64,000 nucleotides of DNA, from NCBI GenBank assembly GCA_963663945.1, contig OY760687.1, positions 1,674,001 to 1,738,000 on the forward strand. Direction: 5' to 3'. The notes beneath the pieces are model-generated. The model did not search any database, was not told the origin of the DNA, and saw only the letters and a list, made by a program, of their open reading frames with translations. Numbering within the stretch: the first letter of the stretch is position 1; each line of letters starts with the position of its first letter. Source of the DNA: Bin87 sp963663945 (GTDB lineage: Bacteria > Chloroflexota > Dehalococcoidia > Lucifugimonadales > UBA3495). Positions 7,896-16,796 of the stretch are shown one piece after another. The position numbers and the translations under genes are program-made.

Positions 7896-9737
7896 TCAGC
7901 GGATGCCCGACAGAGCACGGTCAAGGTTGAACGCGCTGCTGATCAGGGCGAGGTGGGTGAAAGCCTGGGGAAAATTGCCGAGTCCCTCGCCGCTGGGCCC
8001 GGTCTCCTCGGCGTACAACCCGAGGTGGTTGGCGTAACCCAGCATCTTCTCGAACATGAGCCGGGCCTGGTCGAGCCGGCGAGGATCGCCCCAGCCGGCG
8101 CGGGTCAGCGCCTCCACCAGCCAGAAGGTGCACATGTTGAACGTGCCTTCATACCCGGTCAGGCCGTCGGTGAATTGCTCGTGGTTGTAACGGTACACGA
8201 GGCTGTCCGACACCAACCCGCCCTGCTGGGGGCTGCGATTGATGGCGTCGATGGTGCTCAACATGCGGGGGTCGGTCGGCGACATGAAGAAGACCAGCGG
8301 CATGAGCAGGTTGGACGCGTCCAGCGAGTCGCTGCCGTAGTGTTGGACGAAGGCCTGTCGTTCCTGGCTCCAGCCGCGGCTCTGGATTTCCTCGTAAATT
8401 TCGTCACGCGTGGCGATCCAGCGCCCGCGTTCGGAGGGGAAGGAGCGCAACTCTGACAGTTTGAGCGCTCGGTCTAGCATTACCCAGCACATGAGCTTGG
8501 AGTAGACGAATTGCTGACGCCCGCCGCGGGTTTCCCAGATGCCCTCGTCGGCCAGCCGCCAGTTGTCGCACACCCAGTTGGTCATCTGTCGGAGCTTGGT
8601 CCAGAAGTCGTAGGATATGGGTTCGCCGTACCGGTTGAACAGATAGACCGAATCCATGAGTTCGCCGTAGATATCCAGCTGCAACTGGTCGTAGGCGCCA
8701 TTCCCGATGCGGACCGGCTTGGAGCCCCGATAGCCGTCCAGGTGGTCCAGGGTAACTTCCTCGAGGCTGCGACGGCCATCGATGCCGTAGAGGATCTGGA
8801 TGTTGCTCCAGTCACCGTCGAAGGGATCGATCTGGGCTTCCAGCCAGTGCATGAACTGACTGGCCTCGTTGGTGAAGCCGATGCGGAGCAGCGCGTACAG
8901 AGTGAAGGCGGCGTCGCGGATCCAGGTGTAGCGGTAATCCCAGTTGCGCACGCCTCCCAATTCCTCCGGGAGGCTGCAGGTGGGGGCGGCGACGATGGCC
9001 CCGGTAGGTTCGTAGGTGAGGAGCTTGAGAACGAGGGCCGATCTCTCGACCATCTCCCGCCACCGGCCTTTGTAGGTGCACTGGGACAGCCAATTCCGCC
9101 AGTAGGCGACGGTTTCCTCGAACAGGGCGGTGCTCTCCCGTTCCGATGGCGGATGGTAGTCAACGGTGTCGTCGCCCATTACGCCGATTGAAAACGTTGA
9201 GGATTGCCCTTCATTGAGCACGAAGGCGCCGAGGACTCCGTTGTCGTGTTTTTCCAGCAGGATATCGGTGGACAGTTGCAGGCCTATGTCATTCGAAACG
9301 AACGCCGCACCGTTTTCGTTGAGCTCCACCCTATGGGCGTCCCGCGCGTAGTTGAACGCCGGGTAGCATTCCAGGAAGAACGGAACCACGCCGCGGACGC
9401 AATTGACGCGCCGGATCAATTCGGTGTGGTGATGCGGGCGCCCGGGCGTGGGCACCGGCATGAAGTCGATGACCTCAGCGACCCCATTTTCCGCGAGGAA
9501 CCTGGTGATGAGCACGTTGGTGTCGGGCCAGTAGACCTGGCGCTGCACCGGCGGCGCGTCCAGCAGTGGGGCGATCTTGAAGAACCCGCCCTTCTTGTCG
9601 TCCAGGATTGCGCCGAACACGCTGGGCGAATCGAAGTCGGGGCAGCAGAACCAGTCCACGGACCCGTTGACCCCGATCAGGGCACAGGTCCGCATGTTAC
9701 CCACGATTCCGTACTGCTCTATCGGCAGGTAGGCCAT
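7896..9737 (-). CDS. Glycoside hydrolase family 15 protein (glucoamylase/trehalase type)
   Basis: A 613-residue GH15 protein with the family N-terminal beta-sandwich (YGIVGNMRTCALIGVNGSVD, WFCCPDFDSPSVFG) and a C-terminal alpha/alpha barrel (GVRNWDYRYTWIRDAAFTLYAL, then a long helical region ending in GEGLGNFPQAFTHLALI). Bacterial GH15 members of this size are glucoamylases or inverting alpha,alpha-trehalases; sequence inspection does not separate them. There is no signal peptide, which favours cytosolic trehalose or maltooligosaccharide turnover. It begins 21 bases downstream of the DM13 gene and precedes the SMP-30 gene. A weak GGATAAT-like element lies just upstream, but there is no clear -35. 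Confidence 0.92.
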   Translation of the reverse strand: MAYLPIEQYGIVGNMRTCALIGVNGSVDWFCCPDFDSPSVFGAILDDKKGGFFKIAPLLDAPPVQRQVYWPDTNVLITRFLAENGVAEVIDFMPVPTPGRPHHHTELIRRVNCVRGVVPFFLECYPAFNYARDAHRVELNENGAAFVSNDIGLQLSTDILLEKHDNGVLGAFVLNEGQSSTFSIGVMGDDTVDYHPPSERESTALFEETVAYWRNWLSQCTYKGRWREMVERSALVLKLLTYEPTGAIVAAPTCSLPEELGGVRNWDYRYTWIRDAAFTLYALLRIGFTNEASQFMHWLEAQIDPFDGDWSNIQILYGIDGRRSLEEVTLDHLDGYRGSKPVRIGNGAYDQLQLDIYGELMDSVYLFNRYGEPISYDFWTKLRQMTNWVCDNWRLADEGIWETRGGRQQFVYSKLMCWVMLDRALKLSELRSFPSERGRWIATRDEIYEEIQSRGWSQERQAFVQHYGSDSLDASNLLMPLVFFMSPTDPRMLSTIDAINRSPQQGGLVSDSLVYRYNHEQFTDGLTGYEGTFNMCTFWLVEALTRAGWGDPRRLDQARLMFEKMLGYANHLGLYAEETGPSGEGLGNFPQAFTHLALISSAFNLDRALSGIR

Positions 9738-9758
9738 AATTCGGCCCTCACAGTTCGA

Positions 9759-10373
9759 TTATCCCGCCGAAGTATCCAGCGTGGCTACACTGAAGACGAC
9801 CCGGAACGGGTTGCAGTATATGACCACGCTCTGCACGCCTTCCAGCGATACGTTCGGTGGTATATCGTAGTTTTGAGATCCGACATTGCCTTTCAACCTG
9901 CCCAACTCGACGTACCCCGCGTCGTCCAGGTCGGAATGGCTCTCGGGGTTGGGACTGTTGGCCAGCAGTACGCGCAGGTCGGGCCCATTGGTTACGCGAA
10001 AATCCTCCAGCCTGAGGATGTGCCCGCCGTCGGAACCGAGGTCGTACACCGTGGCCGTGCCCGAGCCTTTATGGAAGGAGTCGGCATCGCGGAACTGTCC
10101 ACTGAGGCCGGCCTCAGGTTGGGTTTGGGAACCCGCCGCACCCGAGGAATCGGGCATGGCCTCATCGACCGGGCGTTCCAGGTTGGCCGCGGCGGCCATG
10201 GCGTCCTGGACTTCGGCCATGGACATGTTGGCGGGGACTACGGCACGGGTGGCCAGGGGAAAATCTTCGTTGACCTCGTTAGTGGTGACCAGCGGGCTCA
10301 GGAGCCACCAGGCGAACCACGCAACGGGGATGATAATCAGGATTCCGAGGCCGATCAGCAAGTATCGAAGCAT
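9759..10373 (-). CDS. Membrane-anchored DM13-domain protein
   Basis: A 204-residue protein with one N-terminal membrane helix (residues about 3-25, LLIGLGILIIIPVAWFAWWL) and a C-terminal DM13 domain. The domain shows the usual sequence F..KGSGTATVYDL, ILRLEDF, NGPDLRVLLA and a late Cys in VVIYCNPFRVVF. DM13 domains are small beta-sandwich modules proposed to take part in redox or electron-transfer reactions through that Cys; function here is unproven. The domain should lie outside the membrane. I chose ATG 10373 because GGAG is seven bases upstream; a GTG two codons earlier is also possible. It belongs to the minus-strand run from the zinc-ribbon gene to the SMP-30 gene. Confidence 0.85.
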   Translation of the reverse strand: MLRYLLIGLGILIIIPVAWFAWWLLSPLVTTNEVNEDFPLATRAVVPANMSMAEVQDAMAAAANLERPVDEAMPDSSGAAGSQTQPEAGLSGQFRDADSFHKGSGTATVYDLGSDGGHILRLEDFRVTNGPDLRVLLANSPNPESHSDLDDAGYVELGRLKGNVGSQNYDIPPNVSLEGVQSVVIYCNPFRVVFSVATLDTSAG

Positions 10374-10409
10374 TATCACGCTCCATTCTTTGGGATAGGT
10401 TATGGGGGT

Positions 10410-11249
10410 TCAGGATAGCGTACCCCTCAATCTGGATAAAGCATTCCTCACCGTCTCGATATCGTCGGCATTGGGTGCTGCCTCTATATACGCTGCGAAA
10501 TCATCGGCAGATTGTTGATGGTTGCCGGCCTTGAGATGCACGACGCCCCGGTCACGCTGTTCCTCGGGTCGGTCCGGCAGGACCGCCATCAACCCGCCGA
10601 TAATGGTGATGCAACGGTCGAATTCCTCGCGGTCCCAGTAGATGGCTTTGAGGTTGCGGAGCACCCGCGCCAGGATTTCGCGCGGCGTCACCGGGTTCAG
10701 GTGCTGCTCCTCCAGACGAGCGTCGTCACCGGTAGCCTGTCGGAGGACAGCGCCGCATTCATCACGGTTCATTATCAAGCCACCGTTGAAGGCATCGACG
10801 AAATAGTTCTCTTCGTCGCGGTGGCGGACCAGGAAGTGCCCCGGCATGCCGATGCCCAGCACCGGTACGCCAGCGCGCCGTCCGACCTCAATGCACAGCA
10901 GGGACAGGGTGATGGGAATGCCCAGGCGACGTTGCAGCACCTGGTTCAGGTAGGAATTATTGGGATCGTAGTAATCGTCCCGGTTGCCGGCGAAACCGAT
11001 AACGCCGAAGAGCAGGTCGGTTATGGCGTTGAGCTCCTCCAAGGGACCGGCTTCCGATGGCATCCGGGCTCGTGCGGCTTCGGCCATCCGGTCGAGGTTG
11101 GCGCAGTAGCCGTCGATGTCGATGTTGGGGTCGTCGGTGGACGCCACCAACAGGGCGCCGGTGGCCAGGTCAAAATCCCCGGCCACGTCGTCAGCCGACT
11201 CCGAAGCGGCCAACCTTTCCAATTCGAGAATCGCGTCAGCGGCAAACAT
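10410..11249 (-). CDS. SirB1-family protein with transglutaminase-like fold and TPR tail
   Basis: A 279-residue member of the SirB1/UPF0162 family. The central part (LLFGVIGFAGNRDDYYDPNNSY, RRLGIPITLSLLCIEVGRRAGV, GIGMPGHFLVRH, FVDAFNGG) is the conserved transglutaminase-like core, with Cys, His and Asp in the expected order. The last 80 residues (LNPVTPREILARVLRNLKAIY onward) form TPR-like helical pairs. The biochemical role of this family is not established. ATG 11249 has GGAG six bases upstream. It is followed by the DM13 gene and preceded by the zinc-ribbon gene at a 24-base gap. Confidence 0.88.
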   Translation of the reverse strand: MFAADAILELERLAASESADDVAGDFDLATGALLVASTDDPNIDIDGYCANLDRMAEAARARMPSEAGPLEELNAITDLLFGVIGFAGNRDDYYDPNNSYLNQVLQRRLGIPITLSLLCIEVGRRAGVPVLGIGMPGHFLVRHRDEENYFVDAFNGGLIMNRDECGAVLRQATGDDARLEEQHLNPVTPREILARVLRNLKAIYWDREEFDRCITIIGGLMAVLPDRPEEQRDRGVVHLKAGNHQQSADDFAAYIEAAPNADDIETVRNALSRLRGTLS

Positions 11250-11273
11250 AAACTGCTCCCTCGTCGGCCGGAG

Positions 11274-11546
11274 TTAGACGCCGATGCCGGCCGAGCGGCG
11301 GCGGCGAAATTCGGCGGCGGTAACGTCTTCGACCGGGGGATTGCCGGGATAGCTGGCCTGTTCGGCCGTGACCGTTGCCTCGCGCTCTGCGATGTCGCGG
11401 ATTTCGCGGGTTTCCGCGCCGCAGTCGTCACACCAGGTCAGGTCGGTGGTCATGAGCCGCATGTTGTCTTTTTTGACCGTCAGCGTACCAAATTCCGAAG
11501 AACAGTTGGCGCAACGACGGACAATGGTGACGTCGGTTATCGGCAA
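11274..11546 (-). CDS. Small zinc-ribbon protein, TTG start
   Basis: A predicted 90-residue protein with two CxxC pairs (CANCSSEFG and CDDCGAE) spaced about 27 residues apart, consistent with one zinc ribbon, followed by an acidic helix and a basic tail (EFRRRRSAG). No Met is available near the domain. The TTG at 11546 has AGGAGGG seven bases upstream, whereas an in-frame ATG at 11678 lacks a site and adds a Pro/Arg-rich segment overlapping the SDR gene. No specific family is recognised. It probably leads the run to the SirB1-like gene. Confidence 0.7.
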   Translation of the reverse strand: MPITDVTIVRRCANCSSEFGTLTVKKDNMRLMTTDLTWCDDCGAETREIRDIAEREATVTAEQASYPGNPPVEDVTAAEFRRRRSAGIGV

Positions 11547-11674
11547 AACTATTCCCTCCTGAGTTATCGAGCGATGCGGTGGATCCGCGATGAAGAAATG
11601 CTCGGTTGCGCAACCCGGTGGCAGGCGCAACGGCAGCAGAGCCTTGGTTCCGCCCGCGCCGCGACCTGGCAGGG

Positions 11675-12433
11675 TCACCGTGCGGTGAAGCCTCCGTCAA
11701 CGACCAACTCGGCGCCCGTGACATAGGACGCGTCGTCGCTGGCCAGGAACAGCACGGCGTTGGCGACCTCCTCCTGCCGACCCTCCCGGCCCATGGGCAC
11801 CTGCTCCTCGATCATGGAACGGCGGCCGTCCCGAACATCTTCGGTGGAGATGCTGCCCATCATGGGCGGCATGTACCCGGGATGGACCGAGTTGACGCGG
11901 ATGTTCTCGGTTCCGTAGCGGACCGCCATCGCCTTGGTGAAGATGCGCACGGAACCCTTGGAAGCGTTGTACGCCGGGTGGCCGCTGAGCATGCCTACCA
12001 GGCCGGCGATGGACGAGATGTTGACGATGGACCCGCCGCCGTTCTGTCGCATCTGGCCTACGGCATGCTTGGTGCCCAGGAAGACGCCGGTGGAGTTGAT
12101 GTCCATGATGCGGGACCAGGCTTCGAGGCTGTCGTCGTCGGGCACGGCGCGGCTGCTGATGCCGGCGTTGTTGACGAGGATGTCCAGGCGACCGAAGCGC
12201 GACACCGCCTGCGCTACCACGTTGGCCCAGGCGTCTTCGCTGGTCACGTCGGTGTGGATGTAGACGCTTTCGCCGCCGGCCTCGTTGATTTCCGCCTCCA
12301 CCTGCCGGCCATCATCGTCGCGGATGTCGGCGATGACTACCCTGGCGCCTTCGCGGGCGAACAGGCGGGATTCGACGGCTCCCATGCCGTGCGCGCCGCC
12401 GCTGACGATGGCGACCTTGCCTTCCAATCGCAT
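11675..12433 (-). CDS. Short-chain dehydrogenase/reductase (classical SDR)
   Basis: A 252-residue NAD(P)-dependent oxidoreductase. The cofactor motif is GGAHGMG with Asp at the end of the second strand (VVIADI), which favours NAD. NNAG is present in DILVNNAGISS, and the catalytic set is Ser of NISS, Tyr and Lys of YNASKG and the upstream Asn. The C-terminus VTGAELVVDGGFTAR is typical of SDRs active on hydroxysteroids, sugars or beta-hydroxyacyl substrates; the substrate is not defined. ATG 12433 follows GGAG by eight bases. A close relative with the same C-terminal motif is encoded at 53541-54290, so the two are paralogs. It is divergent from the CopD-like gene. Confidence 0.93.
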   Translation of the reverse strand: MRLEGKVAIVSGGAHGMGAVESRLFAREGARVVIADIRDDDGRQVEAEINEAGGESVYIHTDVTSEDAWANVVAQAVSRFGRLDILVNNAGISSRAVPDDDSLEAWSRIMDINSTGVFLGTKHAVGQMRQNGGGSIVNISSIAGLVGMLSGHPAYNASKGSVRIFTKAMAVRYGTENIRVNSVHPGYMPPMMGSISTEDVRDGRRSMIEEQVPMGREGRQEEVANAVLFLASDDASYVTGAELVVDGGFTAR

Positions 12434-12592
12434 TGTTTCATCTCCGGGGAAGCGAAATTCCGGGGAGGCGAAATGGACACATGCCAAAGCCGTCCCCTCG
12501 GTTGTCGGGTTCGGCCACAGCATAACCTCCGGACGCCGACCGTTCAACCTCGATTGGATGGGTGTATGCTGGTAACGAAGGGCGCACTCAGG

Positions 12593-13147
12593 ATGCCGGA
12601 TCCGCGCTTCAGGCCATTACCCGACATGTACCAAGCGGCAGTGTTCATCCACCTGGCTTCGGCCATTGTATGGATCGGCGGCAGCCTGTTCCTGGCGCTG
12701 GTGCTGATCCCCGTGTTGCGGCGATACGCGCCTCCGCCCGGCGAGCCACCGGTGTTGCCGCCAGACATGCTGGGCACCATGGCGCGGCGTTTCAGGTGGA
12801 TATCGTGGGTGTGCATCGTGCTGCTGGTGGCCACGGGGCTCTATATACTGCCTACCCGGTACGGTATCGGGTTCGGCGACTTCTTCAGCCTGGGCGGGCA
12901 CTTCGTGGCGACGTTGCAGGTGAAAGTCGCGCTGGTGGCGATCGTGATCTGGCTCAGCGCAATTCACGACTTCGTCATCGGCCCGTACACCAACCGGCTG
13001 ATCGAGGCCATGCAGGCGGGGGCGGAGCCGCCGGGCCACTTGCCGCTGCTGCGGAAGTCAGTGGTGTGGATCGCCCGGATCAACGTGCTGCTGACCATCC
13101 TGGTGGTTGTCGTTGCCGTGACGATGACCCGCGGAACACCGGTTTAG
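12593..13147 (+). CDS. CopD-like four-helix integral membrane protein
   Basis: A 184-residue protein with four hydrophobic segments (about residues 15-36, 66-85, 95-115 and 155-178) and a conserved His in the first (FIHLASAIVWIGGS) and third (SAIHDFVIGP) segments. This layout resembles the CopD/DUF2269-type families, which are often linked to copper or haem; the assignment is by pattern only. I chose ATG 12593, which follows a possible TTCAAC/TATGCT promoter (12543-12570). The gene is followed after 16 bases by a small molybdopterin-domain protein, suggesting that the two work together, for example as a membrane anchor and a redox partner. That link is inference. Confidence 0.7.
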   Translation: MPDPRFRPLPDMYQAAVFIHLASAIVWIGGSLFLALVLIPVLRRYAPPPGEPPVLPPDMLGTMARRFRWISWVCIVLLVATGLYILPTRYGIGFGDFFSLGGHFVATLQVKVALVAIVIWLSAIHDFVIGPYTNRLIEAMQAGAEPPGHLPLLRKSVVWIARINVLLTILVVVVAVTMTRGTPV

Positions 13148-13162
13148 CCTGGAGGTCCAGAA

Positions 13163-13672
13163 ATGACGCAATCCGAAAGCGTGCCCGTGTATGACACCCT
13201 GCCCGTTTTCGACAACCACCACGGACGTCCGGAAGTTTGGCCGGGGTTGCGGGTGGAAGGACTGGTAGAGCGCCCGACTGTGTTCAGCGCGGAGGAGTTG
13301 ATCGAGCTGACACGGCAGACGATAGTCGACGATTTTCGTTGCGTGGAAGGCTGGTCCGCGCCCGGTCAGGAATGGGAAGGGGTCCCACTGGCCGTTTTGC
13401 TGGAGGTGGTGAAGCCTCTGCCGGCCGCCCGGTTCGCCGCCATCTCAGCAATGGATTTCAGCGTCGGCGTGGCGCTGGATGATCCAGCGGGCGTCCTGCT
13501 GGCGACCAGGCTCAACGGCGCGGACTTGCCCGAGGAGCATGGCGGCCCGTGCCGACTGGTCAGCGTGGGACAGGCCTGCTACGCCAGTGTCAAGTGGGTG
13601 GACAGCATCACGTTGACCGATGCGGCTCCGGACGAGACCGCTCGGGACATTGCGATGGCGCGGAATTCATGA
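13163..13672 (+). CDS. Small molybdopterin-binding-domain oxidoreductase
   Basis: A 169-residue protein made of little more than the sulfite-oxidase-type molybdopterin-binding fold. It has VDDFRCVEGW, whose Cys is at the usual Mo-ligand position, EWEGVPLAVLLE, and a late CRLVSVGQACYASVKWVDSI segment typical of this fold. Full members (sulfite oxidase, MsrP) exceed 250 residues, so this is a short variant. No twin-arginine signal is seen, unlike MsrP, so it may be cytosolic or rely on its membrane partner. GGAGGT precedes the ATG by seven bases. It is co-transcribed with the CopD-like gene. Substrate unknown. Confidence 0.82.
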   Translation: MTQSESVPVYDTLPVFDNHHGRPEVWPGLRVEGLVERPTVFSAEELIELTRQTIVDDFRCVEGWSAPGQEWEGVPLAVLLEVVKPLPAARFAAISAMDFSVGVALDDPAGVLLATRLNGADLPEEHGGPCRLVSVGQACYASVKWVDSITLTDAAPDETARDIAMARNS

Positions 13673-13756
13673 GAGACCGCCCCGCGGGAGTCCGAGAGCG
13701 AGTGCCCATCGCGATTGTAGGTGGGAACTTTCGGGCACATTGAAGGCAGGATAGAA

Positions 13757-14053
13757 ATGACCGCCAAGCAACAAGAGAACTATTTGCTTTGGAGAATGGG
13801 AGCACTCAGTCCGCACGCGGCGATTGCATATGCATCAACGGATTTTGTCCGGGGCGGAGCCCTCCCTTGGTACTTGATAACCGACCAAGCGACATATGGC
13901 CCGGAAGGTAGCGAAGACGACCCGAACGTCTACTACGTGCTATTCATGGATCCAGAACGCAGCAGAACCGTAACTGTCGCAGGCGTTACAACTCTCATTC
14001 AAGGCATAGTCGCAGCAGAAAAACATTGGGAAAATCGGCAATCAATTTGTTGA
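13757..14053 (+). CDS. Hypothetical protein, 98 residues
   Basis: No family is recognised. The product is 98 residues, mixed alpha/beta in composition, with LWRMGALSPHAAIAYAS and YYVLFMDPERSRTVTVAGV as its most ordered-looking segments, and no membrane helix or signal. I place the start at ATG 13757 with a weak AAGG site; an earlier in-frame ATG at 13721 is possible. Codon use is less GC-biased than in the neighbours, which could point to recent acquisition. It stands alone between the Mo-domain gene and the two-component system, and the following 282 bases (14054-14335) hold no gene I can support. Confidence 0.5.
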   Translation: MTAKQQENYLLWRMGALSPHAAIAYASTDFVRGGALPWYLITDQATYGPEGSEDDPNVYYVLFMDPERSRTVTVAGVTTLIQGIVAAEKHWENRQSIC

Positions 14054-14335
14054 TCACAAATCAATGCGTCGGAACAATTGACCTTCAGCGCCCATCTTCG
14101 CATCAGACATGAAGCGGCCCACGCCAATCGAAGGCGGGATAGGTTCGTGCAGTGCGCTAGACGATCGGATTAACACAACCGTCGCTAAATTGTTTCCGCG
14201 GGGATCGGGCGACCAGGCACAGGCCCCACGATACTGCATCGTTATCGCCGATGTCAGCCCCGCCTTGCTGGTGCACACGCCTCGAGGTGTTAGCATGCGC
14301 TCCTGGCCAAGATCTTGCGTACGTGAGGATCGCTA

Positions 14336-15046
14336 TCAGCGGTCCAGATCGCGGAAACGGTAGCCCAAGCCGCGCTCGCTGAGGATGTACTCCGGGTTGC
14401 GAGGGTCGCGTTCCAGTTTTTGCCTGAGGTACGTGACGTAGGTTCGAACGTACTGGTGCTCCCCGCGATACTCCGGGCCCCACACGCGCTCCAGCAGCGT
14501 GTCGTGGGTCAACAATTGACCCGGGTTGCTGACCAGTTGGTACAGCAGTCGGTATTCGGTGGGCCTGAGGTGCATGCCCTGGCCGCCGGCCACGACCTGG
14601 CTCTGATCAAAGTTGATGGTGAGCCAGTCGTCGACGATCACCTCCTGAAGGCGGGGCGGTTCGGTGGCCTCGATGCGGCGAAACAGTGCCCGGATTCGTG
14701 ACGCGAGTTCCCGGGGACTGAAGGGCTTGGTGATGTAGTCGTCGGCTCCCAGGTCCAAACCGGCCACGCGGTCGGCTTCATCTCCCCGGACAGTTACGAA
14801 GATCACCGGCACCGACGATTCGGATCGGATGCGGCGCAGAGTTTCGAAGCCGTCCATCTCGGGCATCATGACGTCGAGGACCACCAGATCGACGGACTCG
14901 CCGTTGTCCAGCTTCTCGAGCGCCCGGGCTCCGTTCTCGGCGGTTACCACGTTGTAGCCTTCGACCTCAAGGTTCATGGCGGTGAAGCGAACGATGTGAG
15001 GCTCATCGTCCACGACCATGATGGTGCGGCGATCGGTTCCCGTCAT
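14336..15046 (-). CDS. OmpR/PhoB-family response regulator
   Basis: A 236-residue two-domain regulator. The receiver has the acidic pair in VVDDEPH, the phosphoacceptor Asp in LVVLDVMMPEMDG, the Thr in VIFVTVRG and Lys in ITKPFSPREL. The C-terminal winged helix reads LRPTEYRLLYQLVSNPGQLLTHDTLLERVWG and ends RGLGYRF, the OmpR/PhoB signature. The ATG at 15046 overlaps the TGA of the histidine kinase (ATGA), so the pair is translationally coupled and the kinase is its likely partner. Targets are not evident from this window. Confidence 0.95.
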   Translation of the reverse strand: MTGTDRRTIMVVDDEPHIVRFTAMNLEVEGYNVVTAENGARALEKLDNGESVDLVVLDVMMPEMDGFETLRRIRSESSVPVIFVTVRGDEADRVAGLDLGADDYITKPFSPRELASRIRALFRRIEATEPPRLQEVIVDDWLTINFDQSQVVAGGQGMHLRPTEYRLLYQLVSNPGQLLTHDTLLERVWGPEYRGEHQYVRTYVTYLRQKLERDPRNPEYILSERGLGYRFRDLDR

Positions 15047-16635
15047 GCCGGCGCATCCGCATCGCTGGGGAGGGAGACGGAGAATGCCGACCCGCCGCCA
15101 GGCACGCTCTCGACCCAGATGTCGCCGCCGTGGGCCTTCATTATGGCGTCGCAGATATACAGGCCCAAACCCATGCCGCGCGAGTGCGTGGATGTTTGGG
15201 ACTGCGAACGATGGAAACGTTCGAAAATGCGGCGCGACTCCCACCGGGGCACGCCGAGTCCGGTGTCGGTGACGGTGACCCTGACGGAGCCCACGGGATC
15301 CTGATCACCGGATACCTGGATCGGGCCGCCGGCGGGCGAATATTTGATGGCGTTGTCCACCAGGTTGACCAGCACCTGCTCCAAAAGCGCGGGATCGCCG
15401 TTCACGGCCGGCAACTGGTTCGGAAAGCGGCACAACAGATGGTGCTTCTCGGAGGTCGACTGCATGCGTTCGATCACGTTCTGCGCGATGCTTGCCATGT
15501 CGACCTGTTCCGAATTGAGCGGCAGCGCGCCGACCTCCAGGCGCGATGCCAGCAGCAGTCGATCCATAAGCTGGCTCATGCGGTCGGTCTCTTCCTCGAT
15601 GGCTTCGAAGCTGCGGCGCAGGGTGTCCCCATCCCAATGGGCGTCGGGCCGGGACAGGGTGTTTGTATAGCCCTTGATGATTGCCAGCGGGGTTTGGAGT
15701 TGGTGTTCCAGCATGGAGAGGAAGGTTGATCGCATCTCCTCGGTTTCGCGCACGCGGGTCATGTCGCGCACGTTGACCACCGCGTTCAATGGCGCCATTT
15801 CGGGAGAGCGGACCACCGAATAGACCAGCGCGACCTCGGTCCGTTGGCCAGTGGAGGATTGGGCGGCGGCGGCAAGTTCAGTAACGTTGCCGTCCGACCC
15901 GGAGGCAGCCTGGTGGGCGTGGATCATCGGACAGCGACCGGGACAGATGGGCCGGCCCTCGCGATCCCGCCAGTTCAGCGCGACGGCACAGGGCAGTCCC
16001 AGCAGATCCTCTCCGGGCCGACCCAGCATGCGTTCCATGGCCGGGTTGACGCTGATGATGCGGCGGTCCCCGTCCACGGTGTAGATGCCGTCGGCGCTGC
16101 CCTCAAGGATGGATTCGACTCGCTGCTTTTCCTGGGTCAGCAGGTGTGCCAGGCGGGCCGACTGCACGGCGATGGCCGCCTGCTCGGCGAACGCCGCCAG
16201 GACCGGAGGATCAAGCTGGGAGAAATTGGCGGCGTCGGAGGACCGGAGCACGAAGATCAACCCGACGGTCTCGTCGCTGGTGTACAGCGGAACGGCCATG
16301 ACCGGGTTCTGCAATTCCCCGGTGGTGGAGATGGGCAGGGCGGATTGGGGAAACAGGGCGGACAGCAGGGCGAACTGTTCCCGGCTGAGGGCAAGGTCCG
16401 GTATGGCCTCATTGAGCAGCGGTCGGATGCGAGCGATCTGAGGGACGTCGAGGCCATAGGCGCCGGTCACCACGAATCGGCGGACGGCATCGTCCCAGGT
16501 GGCGACCACGGCCGCGCTGCCACCCAACGCGCGCACGGCGTTGCGCAGGATCCCCTCCAGTTCCGGCTGCAGCTCGACGCCGTTGTCGATCTGCGCTCGT
16601 CCCGGAGGATTTGCGTTGAAGTGGCGGGTCACCAT
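15043..16635 (-). CDS. Soluble GAF-PAS sensor histidine kinase
   Basis: A 530-residue kinase without membrane segments. A GAF-like domain spans about residues 20-165, a PAS domain about 170-295, then HisKA with His311 in MLEHQLQTPLAIIKGY and HATPase_c with NLVDNAIKYS, DTGLGVP and GMGLGLYI boxes. The H-box is LEHQLQTPL rather than the common SHELRTPL. The PAS domain has Cys231 and Cys235 in ICPGRCP, a possible metal, haem or redox site. These features suggest a cytosolic redox or ligand sensor feeding the coupled response regulator. A TGTTAAAAT extended -10 lies at 16678-16686 upstream. The signal is unknown. Confidence 0.93.
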   Translation of the reverse strand: MVTRHFNANPPGRAQIDNGVELQPELEGILRNAVRALGGSAAVVATWDDAVRRFVVTGAYGLDVPQIARIRPLLNEAIPDLALSREQFALLSALFPQSALPISTTGELQNPVMAVPLYTSDETVGLIFVLRSSDAANFSQLDPPVLAAFAEQAAIAVQSARLAHLLTQEKQRVESILEGSADGIYTVDGDRRIISVNPAMERMLGRPGEDLLGLPCAVALNWRDREGRPICPGRCPMIHAHQAASGSDGNVTELAAAAQSSTGQRTEVALVYSVVRSPEMAPLNAVVNVRDMTRVRETEEMRSTFLSMLEHQLQTPLAIIKGYTNTLSRPDAHWDGDTLRRSFEAIEEETDRMSQLMDRLLLASRLEVGALPLNSEQVDMASIAQNVIERMQSTSEKHHLLCRFPNQLPAVNGDPALLEQVLVNLVDNAIKYSPAGGPIQVSGDQDPVGSVRVTVTDTGLGVPRWESRRIFERFHRSQSQTSTHSRGMGLGLYICDAIMKAHGGDIWVESVPGGGSAFSVSLPSDADAPA

Positions 16636-16677
16636 GGGATGGCCGAATACATCCAGGGGTCAGCGATTTCCAACGCA

Positions 16678-16686
16678 ATTTTAACA
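16678..16686 (-). promoter_or_regulatory. Possible extended -10 promoter of the kinase-regulator operon
   Basis: TGT-TAAAAT on the minus strand, 43 bases before the kinase ATG. No good -35 is visible, and the assignment rests on the extended -10 alone. Confidence 0.35.
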
Positions 16687-16796
16687 TTAAGGCCATTGGA
16701 AAGCGGTCACTGGCGGGCCAAAATAGATGGCAAGCCTGGCCGGCCGCATGCGTAAAGGCAGATGCGACGCGTAACGGCCGATGCAAGGAGGTAACA

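Noticed and set aside
14054..14335. Possible small genes in the gap before the response regulator
   Set aside because: Open frames there lack ribosome-binding sites and family features.
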